From Mnemiopsis leidyi (lineage: Eukaryota > Ctenophora > Tentaculata > Lobata > Bolinopsidae): a DNA stretch of 43,094 nucleotides. Positions 9,901 to 19,975 of this stretch are shown here, piece by piece. The stretch lies in contig JH154301.1 of NCBI GenBank assembly GCA_000226015.1, forward strand, positions 31,139 through 74,232. Direction: 5' to 3'. Numbering within the stretch: the stretch's first letter is position 1; the number at the start of each line of letters is the position of its first letter. Below the pieces are notes generated by a model. The model was not told the origin of the DNA, searched no databases, and saw only the letters and a list, made by a program, of their open reading frames with translations. The position numbers and the translations under genes were made by a program.

Positions 9901-12401
9901 CTCCTTTTTCTTCCTTGCTAACTGTTTGTCTCGCAGGTAAAATTCTCGCACCTCGTCAGGCAGCAGGTGTTCAACAATCTGCGCGTCCATCACTGCGTAG
10001 GCGACATCAAACTCTAACCATGCCTTCAGTTTATCATCCACAACCGAGTACTCCAACTCCAACATCTCAACTTTATCCCTCCTTCTTTTCTTAAGAATGT
10101 GGTTGAACTCCAGGCAAGTGTTGAGAGCAAGGGGGTAAGGTTTGGAGAAATTCAGGTTCTGCGAGATGTGGTGAAGCGCGGCAACGTGACAGAACTTCTC
10201 TGCAGAGACTTGTTTACGCCACTGAAGTTTCTCTGCCATGAAGTTGATGAAGGTGAAACAGGGTGGTAGTTCCCAGCCGGGGGAAACTGGATCGTTAGCC
10301 CTGAAAAAAATGTGAAGTAACACTTTAATTCAAATGATTGGTGGACATGTTCTGAAAGTTGACTTAAAATTTAATTGCTATACCGTTCTTTACCGTTCTG
10401 TATACTACTATTGAGTTCTATTATAATACTATCGTCCTTAACAATAAAACAAAATTAAATGTACTCTTTACAGACGATAAACATTAAACATACCTGTTGT
10501 TCCTGAACTCATTTACAATCTCCTGAACAGGGATTATAGCCACGTTGTTCTGCTTCACAAACTTAACACAGCACTGCATGTGCGGAGAGTTGAGGAGACG
10601 CTGCGCCACATGTTTCGTACACTCGCACGGACCGTTGCCAGGCGCGCAGCCTGATGTTGTGTTGCAGCATGTGCAGCCTGACTGTGTGTGCTCTTTCTTG
10701 CTTCCTAACAGAGAACTTTCTATTATCTTAACAGGGAATTAGGTGATAGTGAGAAAACAAATTCCCAAAAAAGAGTAATCAAAATATCTCAGACTACAAA
10801 GAAATACCAGATATACAAAAAGATCCTAAGACAACAATTGTGACGTACCCTGATGTTTACAGATTGAACAGTGAGGTTTTCTCTTTATACCCTCCAACTG
10901 TTTGTACTTTTCTCCAATCTGGCCTGCTTGTCTGCTCCAGTCTACCAGCTCCTCTGTAACCGTTCTTGTCCGGTCACGTGACTGGATGTAGTTCAGTACA
11001 GTTCCTCTACCAAGTCCGGATACTCCCTGTAAAGTGTGTTTTCTGATGTGTAATGTGACTTTAGTGTAATGTTCTATTGTTATGTACAATTTCATGTATG
11101 CTGTGCACTGATGTATGCTGTGCACTGTATTGTATAGTGATTAGTAAATTATCTATTTATAGAGTTTTGTACATAATACACCATACAATACAACTAAGAT
11201 TAAACAATGTTTAAACTCACGTCAGGGTTGAAGTCACAACCGTTCAGTATTGCCATGCCAACAAGATCGTCACGTGACAGACCTACTTCTGTTTCTACTC
11301 GGCTCATCTTGTACACTTCACAAAACTTCTCTGTCACCAATAGATTTCTGTATACCTGTGTGTAATCTTTACAATTTTCAATATACCACCTAATGTGCAA
11401 CCATTTGGGATGCCCTTGATCGATTTCATGGAGCTGGGAATAAAGTTGGCAGCCATACATTTTGCAGCTTCACTTTGCAGCTTCACTTTGCAGTTACACT
11501 GTGCATCAACACATACCTGCCTGGCTCCATACAAAAAAGCATCCCCGTCAGTTGTGATTACACCGTCCACTATACCATCCTGCTGCAACTTCGCTGCAGC
11601 TGCTTCTGCTTCGAAAGCTCCTGGAAAGGATTATATCTTTGCTGAATACAATTGTGTGTAAACATGAAGTTTCTTTAAGAACAGAAGTCTCACATTTCAC
11701 GAAAGCAGATCTTGCCCTCATCTAGAGCAGCGTTCCATGCTTACCTTTTAGAACAGTTATCCCTAAAGATTGGGCTAGAATCTCACATTCCTTCATTATC
11801 TTCATAAACCTTCTCCTTTGAATAACCTGAAACAAAATTTGACATAATTAGGGAAATGGGTAAACACCTCGAACTTGAAATCAGAAGATACACAAAAACT
11901 GCTCCATTGACAAACAAAAGATTGTATCAAAGCCCAAGGTTTTTTTTTAATACAGAGTGCACACAGTATGTGCCAACCTTGTTGTTCCTATCGAGTTCTA
12001 CACCAAGTCTCCGAGCTATAGTGAGGGCTTTAAGATGAGGAGCTCGACCATCTGTGACAATGATTATTCCAACTCCATGTTCCAATAAATGGTTTATCTG
12101 GGAGCAACATCTGTCAGTACTACTTACAGGGGTCTTTACAATCTGGTAGCCATGGAGGGTGGGAAGAAATTTCTAGCAAGAGGCTTGATGAAAAAATATT
12201 TAAATGATGCAAATCAGTGAAAAGACTTACCTTGTAAAACATTTGCCGGAGATATATTCCCTGCAACTCATTGTTAGTAACTGTCTCAGATTGCACAACC
12301 CAAATTGCAAGGTCCACTGCTAGGACTTTCCCTCTCAGAGAGGTAATTGGAACTTCTTCTCGAACTTGTTGGAGAACCCTCCATAATCCTTTAACTCCCA
12401 T
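6919..12401 (-). CDS. GEN1: GEN1 Holliday-junction resolvase (XPG/Rad2 family)
   Basis: GEN1 cuts Holliday junctions and 5' flaps in the nucleus. Eight exons join in phase: 12231-12401, 11978-12097, 11745-11826, 11517-11620, 11221-11355, 10849-11026, 10494-10704 and 6919-10300, giving 1460 residues. The start MGVKGLW is the family N-terminus. Acidic active-site positions are present: D30 (LAVDLA), D73 (VTDG), E128/E130 (FEAEA), D149/D151 (TTDGDAF) and D200 (GCDF). A GVSGLGRGT helix-hairpin-helix motif follows, then a Cys-rich insert (about 256-310) and a probable chromodomain region (about 400-460). The last exon adds roughly 1000 low-complexity, Ser/Asp/Glu-rich residues, so the protein is far longer than vertebrate GEN1 (about 900). 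Exon 2 uses CCCAG at 12098-12102; a CAG 13 nt further upstream would break the frame. Confidence 0.95.
8207..8500 (-). repeat. in-frame 21-bp minisatellite encoding a heptapeptide array in the GEN1 tail
   Basis: About fourteen head-to-tail copies of a seven-residue unit of the form N-S-G-V-x-x-E/G lie in the disordered C-terminal tail (residues near 930-1030). Examples are SGVNPEN, SGVPSGN, SGVTLEN and SDIAFEN. The 21-bp unit is a multiple of three and preserves the frame. Neighbouring adjacent SGVPSGN copies are identical, indicating recent duplication. Other short repeats in the same tail are (SAK)n near 9500 and a DVTHHVT pair near 7520. Confidence 0.9.
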
Positions 12402-13688
12402 TCATCAGAACTAATAGCTCCTAACTCAGGACATTCCTCTTGTATTGTGAGCAAATAGTAGCTTCAACTGATCTTAGGCAAGGAGTTAGGCGCGAAGTTT
12501 AGAAGGGATTTTAGATTCCATTCTAAAGATGATGTCATTAAATATTTAATTGGTTATTCCATCAATGTGTGGCAAAACAAACATATTAGCGACATTGAAC
12601 CCGTTAATTTTAGCCTTCAAAAGCCATTGTGGTCAGTAGCAGTTTGCACCCAACAGAAAAAAAGGTCTGTCAAAGTCGGCCAAAAACAAAGATGGTGAAA
12701 CCAAGATTATGTCACTCTATATCAGCCAACCAGCCTAAAACTTTGTCAATTGTGAACATTTGCATTGTTTCCCATACTAACACTAGCCCTAAGCTTAACA
12801 TTTGGGGTCTTTCACATATGACGTCATCACCTAGAGGGGGAGGGGGTTTTCAAATGATGACGATTGATGACAAGGGGGAGGGGGTTTGACCAATGATGAA
12901 GTCATCAAAAATTTGTAGGATTTAAACATGTCACACCGTTTTAGGGCATGAATGTCCAAAAAACAAAGAACAGACAGTGCAATTGGCCAACTGACTGGTT
13001 TCTCTGGAGAGTCTTTTGCTTAGTTTCATACGCGATGTCAAGGCACTCTCAGGAAAGCCTGTCATCTCCGCCTGTCATTGTAAAAATGGTGTGTGTGGTA
13101 TTAGATATTGGAGTGTTGGAAGTAGTCTTTTTTTCTGATTAGTGTCAAGGTGACTGGTTACAGTTTGAAACATCATCAACAATACAAGATCTTTTGATGA
13201 AACAACATATTTCTGATTGTATCATTTGCAATGATCATAGAAGAAGGAAGGAGGGATATTACGCAATCTGGGCATACCACTAAGGACGGAGCTTACACAT
13301 CTCAGCAATAGCAGCTTAATCGAGAAGGTTTTGTGACATCCATTTTTAGCCCATTTTCAGGCAATTATCAAACCTTCTAATTTTGTTGTTTTTTGAGGTT
13401 AGCATAGTCTAATTGGATGTATCATTCAGAAAAACCATTAACATAGCTTTTAAAGTGAGATTATTGAGGATCAAAGGTTTTTTAGGTGAGAAATTTGAGA
13501 ATAATTTCAAATTTTGCTCATAAAATCACTTCTATAAGGCATCTGAGGATAATTTTTTCGAATTTTGGATCAGCAAGTAATTGCCTTACTGATGTGATCA
13601 AAATTTTTGAAGATGATGGTTGTTTAAGTGGAAATATTGAGGATAACATAAAGGTGGGTCTAACAACATCATTTATATGATCTTGCTT
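12402..13688. other. GEN1 upstream region, no gene seen
   Basis: Noncoding, AT-rich sequence up to the assembly gap. Two copies of a G-rich motif (GGGGGAGGGGG followed by TTT) lie at about 12834-12848 and 12873-12887, within a degenerate repeat that also shares GATGA motifs. The G runs could form quadruplexes. Short overlapping stretches such as GGATAATTTTTTCGAATTT near 13547 hint at other weak repeats. Confidence 0.5.
12489..12496 (-). promoter_or_regulatory. possible E2F-like site upstream of GEN1
   Basis: TTCGCGCC on the minus strand lies about 90 bp upstream of the GEN1 start codon and fits the E2F/DP consensus TTSSCGCS. Cell-cycle control would suit a resolvase, but a single 8-bp match is weak evidence. 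Confidence 0.3.
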
Positions 13689-14501
13689 NNNNNNNNNNNN
13701 NNNNNNNNNNNNNNNNNNNNNNNNNNNNNNNNNNNNNNNNNNNNNNNNNNNNNNNNNNNNNNNNNNNNNNNNNNNNNNNNNNNNNNNNNNNNNNNNNNNN
13801 NNNNNNNNNNNNNNNNNNNNNNNNNNNNNNNNNNNNNNNNNNNNNNNNNNNNNNNNNNNNNNNNNNNNNNNNNNNNNNNNNNNNNNNNNNNNNNNNNNNN
13901 NNNNNNNNNNNNNNNNNNNNNNNNNNNNNNNNNNNNNNNNNNNNNNNNNNNNNNNNNNNNNNNNNNNNNNNNNNNNNNNNNNNNNNNNNNNNNNNNNNNN
14001 NNNNNNNNNNNNNNNNNNNNNNNNNNNNNNNNNNNNNNNNNNNNNNNNNNNNNNNNNNNNNNNNNNNNNNNNNNNNNNNNNNNNNNNNNNNNNNNNNNNN
14101 NNNNNNNNNNNNNNNNNNNNNNNNNNNNNNNNNNNNNNNNNNNNNNNNNNNNNNNNNNNNNNNNNNNNNNNNNNNNNNNNNNNNNNNNNNNNNNNNNNNN
14201 NNNNNNNNNNNNNNNNNNNNNNNNNNNNNNNNNNNNNNNNNNNNNNNNNNNNNNNNNNNNNNNNNNNNNNNNNNNNNNNNNNNNNNNNNNNNNNNNNNNN
14301 NNNNNNNNNNNNNNNNNNNNNNNNNNNNNNNNNNNNNNNNNNNNNNNNNNNNNNNNNNNNNNNNNNNNNNNNNNNNNNNNNNNNNNNNNNNNNNNNNNNN
14401 NNNNNNNNNNNNNNNNNNNNNNNNNNNNNNNNNNNNNNNNNNNNNNNNNNNNNNNNNNNNNNNNNNNNNNNNNNNNNNNNNNNNNNNNNNNNNNNNNNNN
14501 N
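13689..14501. other. assembly gap (813 N)
   Basis: A run of undetermined bases. Nothing can be said about its content. Apparent open frames across it are artefacts. Confidence 0.99.
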
Positions 14502-14934
14502 CATTCAATCGAAAAGGAAACATTACATATAAAAATATCAAAGTATGGTATGGTAATATCTCATCCTAAAGTATAATTTATGCTACCGAGTATGTAGCTG
14601 TTGATTGTTTGAGACTCATCTGACTTGATCGACATGCATAGCAAAAATTTATGATTTCACAATCTTAACTACCATTGAAAATTCATTGCTGTATTGGGGT
14701 TCAAAAAAGGGTCATTGTTAGCCAAAAGCGTAATGGTCCTAAATCTCAGCCTCTTGCAGTGCCTGCTAACATCTGTTGGCAGAACTCCCCTAAAAATAGT
14801 GTCGATCTTGTCACCAATTAGATTTTTAACTTTTTTAATGATTTATTTTGTTGATTAAAGAGATTTGAATTTAATATTTTGTTTTACTCTGAATATTTTG
14901 TTTTACTCTGCTCTGCTCAACCGTGTTTCGCACA

Positions 14935-15342
14935 CTAAATCACACCGGTGGTGGGAGAAGGAGCCTGGGAGACATTTGTCCGGACAATATCGCTCAAACT
15001 TCTGATTTCCGTCCTGACGGTAGTTTTTACTGATTCTAGCTGTTTCTGTTGACATTCTATTTAAGTCTTTTGATCAACCAACATCTGGCTTTTCAGTTCA
15101 TTGATTTTTGCTGCTGCTGTTTTACAAACTTTGAAGTTATCTTGCATAAACTTTGCTAAGTCGACAACTATTTTTGCATGAGTGTTCTTGTTCAATTTGT
15201 TCGCTGAAACACTAGGGTTCAGATCTAGATATTCTACAGTTTCTACCCTGGTCTCCTTCAAAATAGAGCATAAAGTCGAGTTCAGAGTCTCCTTCGATTT
15301 GTTCAGAACGGTTACAGAGAATTCCATTTTAGCGTTAAACAA
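14935..15342 (-). pseudogene. LINE ORF1-like fragment with an in-frame TAA
   Basis: One frame runs from 15342 to 14935, broken only by TAA at 15061-15063. It encodes a hydrophilic helical segment (ETLNSTLCSILKETRVETVE, VVDLAKFMQDNFKVCKTAAA, KINELKSQMLV) and, after the stop, QLESVKTTVRTEIRSLSDIV. The last block resembles the coiled-coil region of ORF1 proteins of CR1/L2-type LINEs, in which a conserved K/R-S-F/W-S/A-D-I/V-V stretch is common. I infer a decayed retrotransposon ORF1. It might belong to the same family as the RT fragment at 2 kb. Confidence 0.5.
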
Positions 15343-15623
15343 GTCACACCGTTTAGTACGTTCTTAGTCCAAAAAGACATAACCATATCATTCAAAAAGT
15401 TCCTATGAATACGATCAATTTCTGAAACTTTCCTCTTCCCTGGCTCACATACCAAATTAACTCATCTACTACAATTTTAAATCCCAAATAAATGGGATAA
15501 ACCCTGGCTAGCTTTATAAATCTCAATCAGGTCTCCTCTAGCTCTCGAACATCTCTCACTGAGAGAAGTCAGCTTTAGAATCAGAGTAAGGAAGAAGGCC
15601 TACCCTTCAATCATTGGAGTGAT

Positions 15624-15688
15624 TAGTTATTAATTAGGACTTATACTAGTTACAACTTATAGACTAGTTATTAATTAGGACTTATACT
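15624..15688. repeat. 41-bp tandem duplication
   Basis: The 24-bp core TAGTTATTAATTAGGACTTA (plus TACT) occurs at 15624-15647 and again at 15665-15688, a period of 41 bp. Confidence 0.75.
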
Positions 15689-15939
15689 GTATATAACTAC
15701 ATCCTAGATTATTCTAGTACGTATATTTGGTGATATTCTGTATTTACTATTCTGTATAAAATTCTAACCTTATCTTCCAGTGAACATGGTCAATGGCATA
15801 TTGATTGAAATATTTTGAGAACCATTGCGTATTCCTTGTTATAAGATGTTATACGCAACCACATTAGCAGTCCTACTTCTTATCAAAATTACGAAGAAAA
15901 CCCTATACTGCACACCATGTCAATCATTGGAGAAAAGCG

Positions 15940-16122
15940 GTTTTATTCAGTAATTTTTCAAATGACACATAGAGAGATGAATGTAGCACCATTTTGATTT
16001 CAGCCTGACAATTTTGATAAACAACAAGTTCATACAATGCAGTATGAATAAAGGTAAGGTAGCACATACAATATCACAAATGACGACGTTGCACTGACTC
16101 AAGATATTTGAAATAAACAATC
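15940..16122. repeat. dispersed repeat, copy 1 (partner at 42013-42210)
   Basis: Diverged but collinear with 42013-42210. Shared blocks include GTTTTATTnAGTAATTT at the left, CAGCCnGACAATTTT in the middle, and GAATAAAGG ... GACTCAAGATATTTGAAA at the right. The copies are about 180-200 bp, in the same orientation and 26 kb apart. This size suits a SINE or transposon tail, but I cannot name the family. Confidence 0.65.
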
Positions 16123-16439
16123 AATCAAAAATTTTCAATCTTACCAAAATTTTTATTTCATGTTGTTCTTCAATTAAAATCATGGAAACAACAAGTAACA
16201 CAACTATATTAGTTCAGGTATGGTTCACTCTTCCCTATAAACACATGCTGACGGGACATAGGAATGCACTTGCATAACTTTTAAAAAATTATTGACACTT
16301 TATGTCTAATAAATTAAATTGAGTGGTTGATATACCTTGGCATCTTACCTTGAGAAACAGTGTTAGAATACACATAACAGCATATCGCATCCAAGCATTT
16401 GGCAAAAATTTATTTAATTTAATCAACTAAGCAAATGTT

Positions 16440-16930
16440 TCCTAACTTGCTCCCTAAATTGCTCCATTATATGTAGACGACACTTCTACTCAGACAACGT
16501 CCCCTAACTTTTAAAATGCTCCCTAATTTCACATTATTCTCTAATTTAAAGAATGTTCCATATTTTTTTTGCACATTATTCCCCATCTCAGAGAATTTGC
16601 TCATTATTCTCTAACTCAGAGAATTCACCCTCACTAAGAAAATGTTCCCTGATTTGCACAATATTCAACGACTCTAAAAATCTTGCCAAACTTTCAAAGT
16701 AATCCCTAATTTATCCAAGTTTATTCCCTAACTTAGGGAATTTTTCCTAACCTGGAAGTGCTCCTTTTTACAATGTTCTTAAACTCTGAGCGTGTTGCCA
16801 AACTTTCAAAATGCCCCCTAATTTGCACTTAATTCTTTTATTACTTAGGGAATGTTCCCAGGCTTCCTAATTTGCACAATATCCTCAACATAGAAAATGT
16901 TCCCTATCAAGAAAATGCTACCAGCAGTAA
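16440..16930. repeat. degenerate CCCTAA-type repeat tract
   Basis: About 500 bp where TCCCTAA or TTCCCTAA, TTTGCACAAT, AATGTTCCC and AACTCAGAGAAT recur irregularly, e.g. near 16500, 16560, 16610, 16650, 16710, 16820 and 16890. It reads as an eroded satellite with a loose 40-60 bp period. No coding. Confidence 0.6.
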
Positions 16931-17136
16931 TTTGCATAATTTGGGTCTCATTTGGCTTCTAAAATGTTGGTCATCAATTTAGATTATTAAACTCAATTGT
17001 AAAGCTCAATTTGCCTCCTGGTCATTAAGAATGCTCTAAATTGCTATAAGAATTACCCTGCAGCTAGCGGTGCAGTAACCTTTTTAAGGGTGAAAAAAGA
17101 GAACCTAATCGCGTCAATGTAAGTATAATGTACGAA

Positions 17137-18020
17137 CTAGTGTAAAAAAGGTAAGGGCCTATTCATACACTTGCGAAACGCCGTGAAAGGGCAGAAACGT
17201 ACAACACACGGTCTCAGGCCAAAATGAGCGGTGGACCAGAAACATTGGTCCAAATGGGGCGTACCAGTGGGTCGGGCTGAGCTATACACACACGGGAAAT
17301 GTACTGACAGAGAAGTGATTGAACACAGACAATCACAAACCGTGTGAAATGGAACAAGCCACACAAAATATATAGGGTCCACTAAGATCTAGTGTCCCCG
17401 TGAATATAGAGAAACTAATTCACCAATTACAAACACACGTACATAAGATGTCAGATTAAGAACTAACCCGACAACGCTCTTAAACTGGATCAGTAAAGAA
17501 CGTTTAAACAACTGCAATAGTACTGACAGACTAAGATCTAGCCCTGCCGGTAATTAAAGAACGTTAGCTAGTCCTAGTGAATGACGAGAACTAGATTAAC
17601 TAAGGTACGTGACCTTTTCTGAGATTATACGAGGAGAATAAAATCAGGAACTAAGGGCGAATATTATACGATAAAACCTTAGTACAACGGTCCCTTCTGG
17701 ACAAGACCAACGATCACCAAACTAATCTTTCCAGAACAACCAAAAATGAGCAACAACGCCGCTGAGCACCGCACGAATCATGTGGTACCACGTGACGAAG
17801 TCTCGTGATAACACGCGTGTAAGAGTACGATGTTCATATGCGCCGTTGCCCGCAGCCAGCACTGATAAAATAAGAAACTACACACACAAAATAAACATCC
17901 TAATCTAAGGAGCTAAACACTAAGTTACACACACTAAACTCTAATTAACCGTCTCAAAACAACACTAAACTATTAAACTAAGGAAGGATCTAGAAATTAC
18001 GGCTGGCTGCCTACCCGTTA
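17137..18020. other. compositionally distinct noncoding block, probable transposon relic
   Basis: GC content rises and the plus strand becomes A/C-rich and T-poor, unlike both flanks. ACTAAGATCTAG occurs twice (about 17382 and 17530). One minus-strand open frame (17137-17382) has no recognisable domain. A long terminal repeat or other element remnant is possible, but I see no defined ends. Confidence 0.35.
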
Positions 18021-18214
18021 TCTACATTACACTATAAAGTTCTTTATGTTTTGTATTATAGAATTAGAATTAAAATTAGAATTAGAAATAGAAGACTTAT
18101 TACATAAGCAATGTCAAACTCTCTCTATAATATGACATTGCTATCTACAACCATTAAATTTGGAATAAGGCTCAGTACTCACAGGACTGTTAATTTTGGA
18201 GCATTTAGGACATT

Positions 18215-18720
18215 TCTAGTCAAACTCTATTGCCAAATTGTTTCTGATCTATTTGAATTTCACCAAATTTCACCCCACTGACCAAAAATTCCTTCTGTGG
18301 GGCACTTGTTCATAACATTTCGTTTTTGGAAGTATAGAAACTGCAAACTGGTGTCCAAAATTGGACATTTTGAAACATAAAGAATCTTTGTAGCTAAATT
18401 AAACTCTATTGCCAGATTGCTTCTGGGCTATTTGAGGTTCAAAATGTCAACTTAGGGATTTTTAACCTCTAGCTTGGTAAAAATGCTTTTCTCAAGATAG
18501 GGCAACACAAGCCATAACTCTCTTTTTATCTACCTTGTGATGACCATCATCATTTGAGAATATTTTGAAATTATGAAATGGTTTCCATGTATTGATTTGA
18601 GGTATAGAAATATATAAAAACCCTGGGTCTTTTAAAAACATCCATAAAGATTCGGCTGAAACAGAGCAAGTCGCTCTACCACATTTATCAGATAATATTT
18701 TGAGATTATGAGACGGTCTT
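18215..18720. repeat. pairs of diverged direct repeats
   Basis: AAACTCTATTGCCAnATTG with a following CTATTTGA block occurs near 18220-18260 and again near 18403-18440. A second pair, AATATTTTGA.ATTATGA followed by an A/C GG, occurs near 18559 and near 18694. The spacings differ (about 180 and 135 bp). No gene is seen between 15343 and 19264 apart from the repeats listed here. Confidence 0.5.
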
Positions 18721-19264
18721 AACAACTATCTTGTTATTATTGTTAAACATGTATTAACTTTAACTGTCAGATCAAGACATCGACTGTCACATCAAATATC
18801 AATAAACTCACAGGCTCTTATTTTTAAAGGGGGCATGATTGTATTCACCCTGAATATCAATCATGTTTATGGACAATAAATTTTTATTACCCCAACCATT
18901 TAAGATCTTATGTGTAGAGCTCAGCAACATTTTGATGATGCCTTAATTTACAAAAGATAGGAGTTGAGCCAGAACAGAACTTTAGCCAAAACAGAACTTA
19001 GTTATCTGATTATGTTTAATTTTTTTATTGATGCTTGGCCAGATTTAGCAACTGCAGCTTTTCAACATGAATTAATTTATCCGCTCAATTTAAACTGATT
19101 TCCTTTTATTAAGCTTATGATAATATAAAGTTTGTGCAGAGTATTCTAATTGGGTGCCATCACGACAAGTAGTTATTGAAATATATTGGCTTACATTTAG
19201 CTTAGCACCATTTCATCCAGGTAATGATGTTATCATCAGACATTCCTACGACCATATCCACAAA

Positions 19265-19579
19265 ATGAGCTCTCCGCCAAAATCTTCTGCACAAAATTCA
19301 GAAAATACAACTCCAGATTGTATTGGGAACAATTCGAATGAATCAAATGATTTGATATGTTTGCGATCCCAGTTAGAAGATTTAGAGTTAAAGATAGCTA
19401 CGTATAATGATGTTTCTCTTGAGAGTGTGGACTCGTATCTTGATTTGATTCATCAGTATAACGAAATAAAGGACACTGGCCAAGCCTTGATAGGTCACCT
19501 TGCTCGTCTGCAAGGTGTTTCGACAAAGGAAATTTACAAGGAACAATTTCCAGAGATTGAAGATATTGGGGATTCTTAG
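19265..19579 (+). CDS. SWI5: SWI5 homologous-recombination factor
   Basis: A single exon from the first ATG (AAAATGAGC) encodes 104 residues. With SFR1, SWI5 forms a complex that stimulates RAD51/DMC1 strand exchange in the nucleus. The N-terminal ~35 residues are polar and variable. A predicted coiled coil follows (LRSQLEDLELKIATYNDVSL), then the family core DLIHQYNEIKDTGQALIGHL and LQGVSTKEIYKEQFPEIED, the most conserved part of SWI5 (LLHEYNDIKD..GQ.L, RG.T.KELY). The size fits animal SWI5. The frame is open upstream to 19154 but only via a GTG, so I use the ATG at 19265. It lies about 400 bp upstream of DBR1 on the same strand. Confidence 0.93.
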   Translation: MSSPPKSSAQNSENTTPDCIGNNSNESNDLICLRSQLEDLELKIATYNDVSLESVDSYLDLIHQYNEIKDTGQALIGHLARLQGVSTKEIYKEQFPEIEDIGDS

Positions 19580-19975
19580 CTTTCATTAATCTGTTTTTGT
19601 GGAAACGTCTAAAATGTGACGGTTTTTTAAGTTGTACGGCAGAATTTCTTTATTCAATTTTTGATTATGGCTGTAATTTAAATATATTTCAACACTTATC
19701 ATCAGCATGTTAAATTGCTTTCTGTCCAATGATCTTGCTATTATATGGTATGTACCCACTCAACATGTAAACCAGTACCACATGCCAATCACAGTACAAC
19801 ATGTTAAACAGAACGTACCACTGTACTAACTCGAAAAGTATGCTAACACTAAACAGATTGTTCAATCTGACAATTTGACAGGATTAAATGATTCAAATAG
19901 TTTTTTAATTTACAGCAATGATGTCTGCGATGTAGAGGAAAAAGTTGCTAGAACAAATTCAAAAAGGAAAGAATA

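Noticed and set aside
12098-12117. CTGACAG as the GEN1 exon 2 acceptor
   Set aside because: It puts exon 2 out of frame with exon 1; CCCAG 13 nt downstream restores phase and gives the expected INHLLEHGVGIIIVTDG.
13518-14576. Long open frames across the N run
   Set aside because: Produced by undetermined bases.
17137-17382. 81-codon Cys-containing minus-strand frame
   Set aside because: No recognisable domain or splice context; kept only as part of a probable repeat block.
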